Shown: one piece after another, positions 15,959 through 23,082 of the stretch
Layout: the number at the start of each line of letters is the position of its first letter
Position numbering within the stretch: the first letter of the stretch is position 1
NCBI RefSeq assembly: GCF_002954685.1
Contig: NZ_MSCN01000001.1
Coordinates: forward strand, 2,554,011 to 2,618,010
From: Polaribacter porphyrae
GTDB taxonomy: Bacteria > Bacteroidota > Bacteroidia > Flavobacteriales > Flavobacteriaceae
Length of the DNA: 64,000 nucleotides
Direction: 5' to 3'
Notes under the pieces: model-generated
What the model saw: the letters and a program-made list of their open reading frames with translations, nothing else
What the model was told of the DNA's origin: nothing
Databases searched by the model: none
Position numbers and translations under genes: made by a program

Positions 15959-17043
15959 TGGATAAAAACCAACTTTTTAAACGTCAAACTACTTTGCAAG
16001 AAATTGGTGAAGTTGGGCAACAAAAACTGCAAAACGCATCTGTTTTGGTTGTTGGTTGTGGAGGTTTAGGAAGTCCTATTGCTGTGTATTTGGCTGCAAG
16101 TGGAGTTGGGAAAATCCATTTGGTAGATTTTGACACAGTTGATGTTACCAATTTACACAGACAAGTTTTTTATAGTTTAGAAGATGTTGATAAACCAAAA
16201 GCAGCAGTTTTATCAGCATTTATAAAAAAAAGAGCTCCTTTTACAGAAGTAAGTTTTACCAATAAACCAATTACAAAAGAGAATGTTTTTGAGTTGATAG
16301 AAAACGTAAATATTGTTGTTGATGGCACAGATTCTTTACCCACAAAATATTTGCTAAATGATGCTTGTGTCATTAAAAAAAAACCATTGGTTTATGGTTC
16401 TTTGTATAAATTTGATGGTTATGTAGCAACATTTAATGTACTGCAAAAAGATGGAAGTTATTCCGCAAATTTAAGAGATGCGTTTCCAGAAATGGCAAAA
16501 GATATTCCTAATTGTGAGGAAGCTGGAACTTTAAATGCTATTGTTGGAATGATTGCAACTGCACAAGTAAATGAGGTTTTAAAAATCATTACAGGAATTG
16601 GAAAACCACTAACTAATGAGTTGTTAATTTATAATTCGCTACAAAATACACAGTTAAAAATGAAGCTAAAATCAACTGTTTTAAAAGAAAAAATTGCAAA
16701 GCTTTTTAAAGTACAAACTTATGTTGATGTTGCTTGTGCAGGTCAAAATCCTGATTGGCAGATCTCTCCATCAGCGTTAAAACGAAGATTGTCATCTGGA
16801 GAACAGTCGAAAAATCTAGAAATCATAGCTGTTTTAGAAAAATTAAAATTACCCTTTGAAGTGCATCAAACCATACATATCAACAAATTTGATGCTAAAA
16901 AAATTGAAGTAGACTTCAATAAAACATATGTTATGGTTTGCCAAAGAGGATTTAATAGTTACAGAGCTACAGAAAAATTGAAGAAAAAATATCCAGATTT
17001 AAAAGTTTTAAATTTGACTGGTGGAATTTCTAGTTACAAATAA
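15958..17043 (+). CDS. HesA/MoeB/ThiF-family adenylyltransferase with C-terminal rhodanese domain
   Basis: A 361-residue E1-like enzyme expected to adenylate the C-terminal glycine of a MoaD/ThiS-type sulfur carrier. The ATP loop VVGCGGLGSP, the acidic DFDTVDVTNLHRQ segment and a catalytic-type cysteine C186 (PNCEEAGTLN) are present. Residues about 265-361 form a rhodanese domain with C328 in the loop CQRGFNS, which can carry the persulfide. Both CxxC zinc pairs seen in E. coli MoeB are missing (the first site reads NLRDAFPE). The start overlaps the MobA-fusion stop by one base. No moaD or moaE is in the window, so the carrier partner is elsewhere. Confidence 0.9.
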   Translation: MDKNQLFKRQTTLQEIGEVGQQKLQNASVLVVGCGGLGSPIAVYLAASGVGKIHLVDFDTVDVTNLHRQVFYSLEDVDKPKAAVLSAFIKKRAPFTEVSFTNKPITKENVFELIENVNIVVDGTDSLPTKYLLNDACVIKKKPLVYGSLYKFDGYVATFNVLQKDGSYSANLRDAFPEMAKDIPNCEEAGTLNAIVGMIATAQVNEVLKIITGIGKPLTNELLIYNSLQNTQLKMKLKSTVLKEKIAKLFKVQTYVDVACAGQNPDWQISPSALKRRLSSGEQSKNLEIIAVLEKLKLPFEVHQTIHINKFDAKKIEVDFNKTYVMVCQRGFNSYRATEKLKKKYPDLKVLNLTGGISSYK

Positions 17044-17048
17044 AATTA

Positions 17049-18833
17049 ATGAAAAATCCTATAGATTTTTATACATCACAAAAAAGTGAATTAGAAAAAG
17101 AAGCGACTCGTCTTAAAAATAATCTCATCAATTTAGGTATTTTTAGATTTGCTGTATTTTTAGTGACTTCTTTTTTAATTTACCTCACTTTTGACAAATA
17201 TCCTGATGTTTTTATTATCACATTTTTAGGAATTACTTTGTTTTCTTTTTTAGTATTTAAATACATTAAACTAAAAAGAGAAAAAGCAATTGTTGATGCT
17301 AAAATTGAAATGAATACGACCGAAATTAGCGTATTAAATGGTGATTTTCATCAATTAGATGCTGGTTCTGAATTTATTAATCCATTACATTTCTACAGTA
17401 ATGATATCGATTTATTTGGTAGAGGTTCTTTTTTTCAATATATAAACAGAACCACTACTAGTGATGGAAAAACTGCATTAGCAAAATTACTAACAGAGAA
17501 TAAAACTGAAGCTATTTTAGAGAAACAAAAAGCTGTAAATGAGCTTTCAAAAAAAGTAAAATGGCGTCAACATTTTTCTGCTTTAGCAAGTTTGGTTACT
17601 GTAAAAAACAAATCAAATTCTATTGTAAAATGGATTGTAAACTACACAACAGTTTTGCCTAGTTTTTTGCCTAAAATTCAATTTGTATTTTCTTTTATTT
17701 CTTTAATATTAATTGGCTTGGTTTCTTTTGGGTTCCTTTCATTTTCCTTTTTAACTACTTGGTTTTTTATCGGACTTTTTATGACAGGAAAATTTCTAAA
17801 AAAAACGAATCATTTGTATTCTGAAACTGATAAAGTAAGAGAAACATTTAAACAATATCATCAATTATTAAATGAAATTGAAAACGAACAATTCAGCTGT
17901 GAACATTTAGTAGAAAACCAAAAAATTATTCAATCTGAAGAAAAAAAAGCATCCCAAATTTTTGCAGCATTTTCTAAAATTTTAGATGCTTTTGATAATA
18001 GAAACAATATTATTATTGCTGTTTTAGGAAATGGTTTATTTCTGTGGGAAATTGCAAATGCTTGTAAAGTAGAAAAATGGATAAAAACCTACAAACATAC
18101 TGTAGAAAATTGGTTTGATGTGGTTGCTTATTTTGATGCTCAAAACTCTTTGGCAAATTTTAAATTCAATCATCCAACTTTTGTTTTTCCTGTAATTACA
18201 ACATCAAAAAAAATTATAAAAGCGACGAATTTAGGGCATCCTTTATTAAATTCAAGTAAAAGAATTGATAACAATTTTACCATTAATGCAGCACATTTTT
18301 TTATTATTACTGGTGCAAATATGGCTGGTAAAAGCACGTTTTTAAGAACAGTTTCGTTTTCTATTGTAATGGCAAATTGTGGTTTGCCAGTTTGTGCAGA
18401 GCATTTTGAATATCTACCTATAAAATTGATAACAAGTATGCGAACTACAGATTCTTTAACAGAAGATGAGTCATATTTTTATTCAGAACTAAAACGTTTA
18501 AAATTTATTGTTGATGAAATTGATGAAGACACTTTAGGCAAAGAATACTTTATCATTTTAGATGAAATTTTAAAAGGAACAAATAGTAAAGATAAAGCAA
18601 TTGGCTCTAAAAAATTTGTAAAAAAACTCACAAAATCAAAATCTACAGGAATTATAGCAACCCATGATGTGAGTTTGTGTGAGTTGGAAAATGAATTCGA
18701 AAAAATCAAAAATTATTATTTTGATGCAGAGATTCACAACAACGAATTACATTTCGATTACACTTTAAAAACAGGAATTTGCAAAAATATGAATGCTTCT
18801 TTTTTATTGAAGAAGATGGAGATTGTGGATTAG
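17049..18833 (+). CDS. MutS-related ATPase with transmembrane segments
   Basis: A 594-residue protein whose C-terminal third is a MutS-family ATPase: Walker A GANMAGKSTFLRT near residue 422, the TDSLTEDESYFYSELKR block, Walker B YFIILDEILKGTN and the ATHDVSLCELE switch. The N-terminal mismatch-recognition domain of MutS is absent. Instead residues about 30-75 and 205-245 carry four hydrophobic membrane segments, with a MutS core-like helical region between and after them. This membrane-anchored MutS-like family is widespread in Bacteroidota, with no established function I know of. It lies five bases after the HesA/MoeB gene and may be cotranscribed with the cofactor genes. Confidence 0.88.
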   Translation: MKNPIDFYTSQKSELEKEATRLKNNLINLGIFRFAVFLVTSFLIYLTFDKYPDVFIITFLGITLFSFLVFKYIKLKREKAIVDAKIEMNTTEISVLNGDFHQLDAGSEFINPLHFYSNDIDLFGRGSFFQYINRTTTSDGKTALAKLLTENKTEAILEKQKAVNELSKKVKWRQHFSALASLVTVKNKSNSIVKWIVNYTTVLPSFLPKIQFVFSFISLILIGLVSFGFLSFSFLTTWFFIGLFMTGKFLKKTNHLYSETDKVRETFKQYHQLLNEIENEQFSCEHLVENQKIIQSEEKKASQIFAAFSKILDAFDNRNNIIIAVLGNGLFLWEIANACKVEKWIKTYKHTVENWFDVVAYFDAQNSLANFKFNHPTFVFPVITTSKKIIKATNLGHPLLNSSKRIDNNFTINAAHFFIITGANMAGKSTFLRTVSFSIVMANCGLPVCAEHFEYLPIKLITSMRTTDSLTEDESYFYSELKRLKFIVDEIDEDTLGKEYFIILDEILKGTNSKDKAIGSKKFVKKLTKSKSTGIIATHDVSLCELENEFEKIKNYYFDAEIHNNELHFDYTLKTGICKNMNASFLLKKMEIVD

Positions 18834-18910
18834 ATTTTAAACTATGAAAAAAGAATCAATACAAAATATAAAAAAGACTGTGTAGAGCTTTTATCTTATT
18901 GAAAGTATAA

Positions 18911-18951
18911 TTCCCCATAAAGATTTTTCCCTTTTGGGAAATTAAAGGGGC
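18911..18951 (-). repeat. CCC-TTAAT-TTCCCAAAGGGAA repeat, copy 3 (spans the gldD stop)
   Basis: On the minus strand it reads GCCCCTTTAATTTCCC then AAAAGGGAAAAATC and a GGGGAA tail. It encodes the terminal P-L and stop of gldD. It also lies 80 bases after the converging MutS-like gene and could act as a weak bidirectional terminator. Confidence 0.7.
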
Positions 18952-19514
18952 TTTTTCCACTCAATTGTTTCCATCAACCTTAAAACATCCTCTTTAATGT
19001 AAGCAACAGCAGGTAAAATAGAATCGTAATTTGGTTTTGCATAAAAATATAAGGAACCTTTTATAAAATTATGGGTACTATCTGTTACATGAAATTGCAA
19101 ATGAGAAGCTGCATTACCAGTTATTTCATACAAACTACCAAAGACTCTTTTCTCTTTATTTACAAAATCTTTTGGTATAATTTGTTCTGCTTTTACAGCG
19201 TGTTTAAACACTAATTTTTCTGCTTCTGTCAACAACTCTTTCATGTTATCATTAACAGGTCTATAAGTTATATCTATAGACGCTTTTAGTTTTGGGTATT
19301 TAATTTTTAACCAATTATTTTTATCATTAATAATTGTGGTGTTTTCTAAAATATTAAAAGTGTAAGGTCTTTTTAAATCGAGTTTTTTGTATGATTTCTT
19401 TGGATATTCTAAACTCAAATAGGCTTTTGGTTTTGGTAATACATCATCTGTACAGGAAACCACAAAAAAGAGACTAAAGACTAGAGACAAAAGACTAATT
19501 ACTATATTACGCAT
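18942..19514 (-). CDS. gldD: Gliding motility lipoprotein GldD
   Basis: A 190-residue lipoprotein (signal ending FFVVSC, C21 lipidated) that matches GldD in layout: the PKAYLSLEYPKKSY motif, the TEAEKLVFKHAVKAE helix, and GSLYFYAKPNYDSI with the conserved PAVAYIKEDVLRLMETI end. GldD is required for gliding and for the type IX secretion-linked motility machinery in Flavobacterium. Its start overlaps the gldE stop by eight bases. The final codons come from a repeat element. Confidence 0.93.
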   Translation of the reverse strand: MRNIVISLLSLVFSLFFVVSCTDDVLPKPKAYLSLEYPKKSYKKLDLKRPYTFNILENTTIINDKNNWLKIKYPKLKASIDITYRPVNDNMKELLTEAEKLVFKHAVKAEQIIPKDFVNKEKRVFGSLYEITGNAASHLQFHVTDSTHNFIKGSLYFYAKPNYDSILPAVAYIKEDVLRLMETIEWKKPL

Positions 19515-20838
19515 TTCTAGTAGCTTTTACTTGTTTAATTCTTTTTTTATCAAGTGCTTCTATAGTAAACGTATACTTCTTAAAGTTTATTTTCTCTCCT
19601 TTTTTTGGGAAACGTCCAGAAATTTCTAATAAAAACCCTGCAAGTGTTTCACTCTCACCTTTTTCTTCTTCAAAAATGGCTTCATCTTCATCATCAAAAA
19701 CTCTACAAAAATCTTTAATGGTGGTTTTGCCTTCAAAAATGTAATTATTTGCATCAACTTTAGAATAACTTAAATCATCATCATCAAATTCATCGTTTAT
19801 ATCGCCAACAATTTCCTCTATAACGTCCTCTAAAGTAACCAAACCACTTGTACCCCCATATTCATCAACTACAATTGCTAAATGGTTTTTACGAGCTCTA
19901 AAATCATCTAATAAATCATCTAATTTTTTGTTTTCTGGTACAAAAAAAGCTTCTCTTACTAAACTTTGCCATTTAAAATTTTTCTTATTGAGATGTGCTA
20001 ATAAATCTTTTGCATACAATACACCTATAATAGTATCTATATTTTCTTTATAAACAGGGTTTCTTGAATAGCCATTTTTTAGAATTTTGTCTAAAACAAC
20101 TTCATAATTTTCTTCATCAGAAATTGCAAAAATATCTATTCTAGGCTTCATTATTTGTACAGTTTCTGTATTACCAAAACTCACAATTCCTTCTAAAATT
20201 TTTTGCTCATCTTTTGTAGTAGCTCCTTCAGAAGTTAATTCTAGTGCTTGAGAAAGTGTTTCAACAGAAAAATTTGAGTTTTTGTTACCTAACTTTCGCT
20301 CAATAAATTTTGTAACCGCTATTAATGGTAAACTAAAAGGTGTCAATAAAATATTTACAAAGTTGATGAATTTAGACATCAATATAGAAAAACGTAAGGA
20401 GTTTCTAGAAGCATAAACTTTGGGTAAAACCTCACCAAATAACAAAATCAGAAAGGTTACAAGTATTACTTCAATTAAAAATCGAATTGGGACACTAAAA
20501 AAATAAAGGTTTAATTCATAGTTGAAATCACCAAATAGAGCTTCTACTAATGAAGCAAAAAGCAATACAATTAAGATATTGATAAAGTTATTGGTTATTA
20601 AAATTGTGGCTAATAACTTTCTTGGTTTTTCTAATAATTTTACAACTATATTATCTTCTTTTCCTTCTTTACTTAATTCGTTTAAGTCGGTTTGAGATAG
20701 TGAGAAAAAAGCTACTTCAGTACCAGAAATTAAGGCAGAACATACCAGCAGAATAAGTAACCCAATGATATTTATTGATGTAAGTAAATCAATTGAAGCT
20801 AATAATATCAGAAATAAAGGTTCAGGATCTGGATCCAA
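19507..20838 (-). CDS. gldE: Gliding motility-associated membrane protein GldE
   Basis: A 443-residue CorC/HlyC-type protein: an N-terminal DUF21 (CNNM) region with three to four membrane helices, including SALISGTEVAFFSLS, two CBS domains (about 215-335, with VVDEYGGTSGLVTLEDVIEEIVGDI), and a C-terminal CorC_HlyC domain (FEGKTTIKDFCRVF). It is the known partner of gldD in Flavobacterium and sits between ssb and gldD, 18 bases after ssb. The biochemical role is unsettled; members of the wider family are linked to divalent-cation transport. Confidence 0.93.
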   Translation of the reverse strand: MDPDPEPLFLILLASIDLLTSINIIGLLILLVCSALISGTEVAFFSLSQTDLNELSKEGKEDNIVVKLLEKPRKLLATILITNNFINILIVLLFASLVEALFGDFNYELNLYFFSVPIRFLIEVILVTFLILLFGEVLPKVYASRNSLRFSILMSKFINFVNILLTPFSLPLIAVTKFIERKLGNKNSNFSVETLSQALELTSEGATTKDEQKILEGIVSFGNTETVQIMKPRIDIFAISDEENYEVVLDKILKNGYSRNPVYKENIDTIIGVLYAKDLLAHLNKKNFKWQSLVREAFFVPENKKLDDLLDDFRARKNHLAIVVDEYGGTSGLVTLEDVIEEIVGDINDEFDDDDLSYSKVDANNYIFEGKTTIKDFCRVFDDEDEAIFEEEKGESETLAGFLLEISGRFPKKGEKINFKKYTFTIEALDKKRIKQVKATRNA

Positions 20839-20856
20839 ATTCAGTAGTTTTGATTA

Positions 20857-21291
20857 TTAAAAAGGCAAATCGTCATTTTCTTCAGGCGCAATTGATGTTG
20901 GCTGAACAGAAGTTGGTTGCTGATTCTGTTTAGGAGTATTTTGATTTTCAGTATTTCTCTTATTCGACAACATTGTCATTTCATTTACCTGAACTTCTGT
21001 AGAATAACGTTTAACACCATCTTGCTCCCACTGTCTATTTTTTAGTTTACCCTCAACATAAATTTTATCGCCTTTAGTTAAATACTTTTCGCAAACTTTG
21101 GCAAGTCCATTTCTAACCACAATATTATGCCAATCTGTATTGGTTATTTTTTCTCCAGTTTGTTTATTGGTATAGCTTTCTGATGTAGCAATAGGGAAAC
21201 GCCCTACACAATTTTGATCATCAAAATAATGCATTTTTACGTCATCACCTAAATTACCAATTAAAATCACTTTGTTTATTGTACCTGCCAT
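20857..21291 (-). CDS. ssb: Single-stranded DNA-binding protein
   Basis: A 144-residue SSB. An OB fold covers residues 1-107 (NKVILIGNLGDDVKMHY start, TDWHNIVVRNGLAKVCEKYL), followed by a Q/T/P-rich linker and the acidic protein-binding tip ENDDLPF. It binds ssDNA in replication and repair and docks partner enzymes through the tip. Gene order mutY-ssb-gldE-gldD is shared with other Flavobacteriaceae. Confidence 0.96.
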   Translation of the reverse strand: MAGTINKVILIGNLGDDVKMHYFDDQNCVGRFPIATSESYTNKQTGEKITNTDWHNIVVRNGLAKVCEKYLTKGDKIYVEGKLKNRQWEQDGVKRYSTEVQVNEMTMLSNKRNTENQNTPKQNQQPTSVQPTSIAPEENDDLPF

Positions 21292-21331
21292 AGCTGTTGT
21301 ATTTCTATATCAAATGTACTAAAAATATCAA

Positions 21332-22378
21332 TTACTTTTTAGATAGAAAATCTTCTAAAAAATTAGCAATTAAAACAGGTACAGGATATTTCTCTACTGA
21401 TTTCCAATCAATTTTTGCTTTGGATAATGTTGCAGTTTCAATAACCCAAAATTGAGTGTACAAATGTTGATGAGAGAGTTTATGTACAATTTCTTTTTTA
21501 TTATAAAGTGATATTGTGGTTGCTTCAGGAAAAAAATTGATAAACTCTTCTAATGAAATTAATTCATCTTTATTGATAATTTTATCGCTTTCAATTAACG
21601 GAAATTGATACAAACCTTGCCATATACCTTTACCTTTTCTTTCGTTTAAAATCGTGTTATTATCATCCGTTTTAACTACCAAATAATTAAAATATCTTTT
21701 TTTAACCTTTAGCTTTTTCTCTTTTACTGGTAACACATCAATCTTATTTTTTTGATAAGCCACACAACTTTCATTAAATGGGCAAAACATACATAATGGT
21801 TTCTTGGGCTTACATTGTATTGCACCAAAATCCATTATAGCTTGGTTATACGTTCCTGATTGATTTTCATCTAATAAGGTTTGTGCTAATTCTTTAAACT
21901 CTTTTATTCCTTTAGATGAATTTATAGGTGTATCAATACCAAAATATCTAGATAAAACCCTGTAAACATTACCATCTACAACAGCAGTGGGTTCATCAAA
22001 ACAAATAGACGCAATTGCAGAAGCTGTGTAATCTCCTATTCCTTTTAACTTAATAATGGTTGCATAGGTTGATGGAAACTCGCCATTAAATTCACTTACA
22101 ATGTGTTTTGCAGTGAAGTGTAGATTGCGTGCACGAGAATAATACCCCAAACCTTGCCACATTTTTAAAATAGTGCTTTCATCTGCTTTTGCAAGGTCAA
22201 AAATAGTTGGAAATGTTTCCGTAAATTTTAAATAATAGCTCATTCCTTGAGCTACTCTTGTTTGTTGTAGCATTATTTCTGAAAGCCAAACAAAATACGG
22301 ATTCTTTGTTTTGCGCCAAGGCAAATCTCTATTATTTTGTAAGTACCACGAAATTAGTTTATTAGAAAAATTCATCAA
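21332..22378 (-). CDS. mutY: A/G-specific adenine DNA glycosylase MutY
   Basis: A 348-residue glycosylase that removes adenine opposite 8-oxoguanine. Features: the catalytic glutamate in WLSEIMLQQTRV, the helix-hairpin-helix LKGIGDYTASAIAS with the Asp in AVVDGNVYRVL, the four-cysteine 4Fe-4S loop CKPKKPLCMFCPFNESC (C-x6-C-x2-C-x5-C), and a C-terminal NUDIX-like domain recognising 8-oxoG (KRYFNYLVV onward). Diverges from the HU gene with 127 bases between. Confidence 0.96.
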   Translation of the reverse strand: MMNFSNKLISWYLQNNRDLPWRKTKNPYFVWLSEIMLQQTRVAQGMSYYLKFTETFPTIFDLAKADESTILKMWQGLGYYSRARNLHFTAKHIVSEFNGEFPSTYATIIKLKGIGDYTASAIASICFDEPTAVVDGNVYRVLSRYFGIDTPINSSKGIKEFKELAQTLLDENQSGTYNQAIMDFGAIQCKPKKPLCMFCPFNESCVAYQKNKIDVLPVKEKKLKVKKRYFNYLVVKTDDNNTILNERKGKGIWQGLYQFPLIESDKIINKDELISLEEFINFFPEATTISLYNKKEIVHKLSHQHLYTQFWVIETATLSKAKIDWKSVEKYPVPVLIANFLEDFLSKK

Positions 22379-22438
22379 TTAAAAATAGTTTTGCAAAATT
22401 ACATCATAAAAATCATATAATTTTAAGTCTTTATGTTT

Positions 22439-22466
22439 TTGGAATTGATTAATTATCATATATTTG
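22439..22466 (+). promoter_or_regulatory. Promoter of the HU gene
   Basis: TTG at 22439-22441 and TATATTTG at 22459-22466 with a 17-base spacer, followed by GCATCCGC as at the rplU promoter; 40 bases upstream of the HU ATG. Confidence 0.75.
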
Positions 22467-22505
22467 CATCCGCATTTTTGAAATTAATACACAAAATATA
22501 TAGAC

Positions 22506-22796
22506 ATGACAAAGGCAGATATCGTATCAAAAATTTCAGACAAATCAGGAATCGAAAAAACAGATGTTTTGGCGACTGTTGAAGCATTTATGACTGAAGT
22601 TAAGGATGCATTAGAAAATGGTGATAACGTTTATTTAAGAGGTTTTGGTAGTTTTATCATTAAAACTAGAGCTGAAAAAACAGGTAGAAACATCTCTAAA
22701 AACACAACTATTAAAATTCCAGCTCACAACATTCCAGCTTTTAAACCAGCTAAAACTTTTACTGAAGGAGTAAAAAACAAAGTAGCTGTTAAGTAA
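22506..22796 (+). CDS. HU-family DNA-binding protein
   Basis: A 96-residue HU/IHF-fold protein with the MTKADIVSKISDKSGI start, the RGFGSFIIKTR saddle and the DNA-wrapping arm with the intercalating proline (KIPAHNIPAFKPAK). It bends and compacts DNA as a dimer. A small basic gene and RNase E/G follow in the same direction; a run of inverted-repeat sequence (AAACCCTTACAGGGTTT) at about 22811-22828 lies between HU and the small gene. Confidence 0.95.
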   Translation: MTKADIVSKISDKSGIEKTDVLATVEAFMTEVKDALENGDNVYLRGFGSFIIKTRAEKTGRNISKNTTIKIPAHNIPAFKPAKTFTEGVKNKVAVK

Positions 22797-22845
22797 CAAA
22801 ATACTAATCTAAACCCTTACAGGGTTTAAAAAACACGAAACAATT

Positions 22846-22935
22846 ATGCCAAGTGGTAAAAAAAGAAAGAGAGCAAAAATCTCTACACACAAAAGAAAAA
22901 AAAGAGCTAGGGCAAATAGACATAAGAAAAAGTAA
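22846..22935 (+). CDS. 29-residue highly basic protein (candidate ribosome-associated peptide)
   Basis: An ATG-to-TAA frame of 30 codons starting MPSGKKRKRAK and ending RANRHKKK, with 17 Lys/Arg and no acidic residue. It is too short for normal gene finders. A hairpin terminator begins inside its last codons, which shows that the transcript is designed to end there. I recall near-identical peptides in this position (HU - peptide - RNase G) in other Flavobacteriia, which argues for a real gene. Size and charge resemble small ribosomal proteins such as bTHX or bL38, but the identity is unproven. Confidence 0.7.
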   Translation: MPSGKKRKRAKISTHKRKKRARANRHKKK

Positions 22936-22952
22936 GCATTAGCTTACTTTTT
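22927..22952 (+). terminator. Terminator overlapping the end of the 29-residue gene
   Basis: Perfect stem AAAAAGTAAGC / GCTTACTTTTT with loop ATTA. The left arm covers the last codons and the TAA of the small basic gene. Confidence 0.85.
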
Positions 22953-22994
22953 CGTTTACAGTTTAGCGAAAAAACAAAAAAGTTCATTGACATC

Positions 22995-23077
22995 GAGGTT
23001 AAACTAACCTCACTGGTATTATAAATACCTGACAATATTAATCCATCTGCACAACAAAGTGCAGTGTTAAAACCAGT
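22995..23077 (+). promoter_or_regulatory. Structured leader of the RNase E/G gene
   Basis: Three tandem perfect hairpins precede the ATG at 23083: GAGGTTA/TAACCTC (22995-23011, loop AAC), GGTATT/AATACC (23015-23029, loop ATA) and CTGCAC/GTGCAG (23047-23064, loop AACAAA). In addition ACTGGT at 23012-23017 can pair with ACCAGT at 23072-23077, six bases before the start codon, which would compete with the second hairpin. E. coli rne is autoregulated through leader hairpins; the same logic here is inference. Confidence 0.55.
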
Positions 23078-23082
23078 TCAGT

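Noticed and set aside
18844..18885. Short frame of 13 codons (ATGAAAAAAGAATC...)
   Set aside because: Too short, no promoter, no conserved feature; most likely chance in A-rich sequence.
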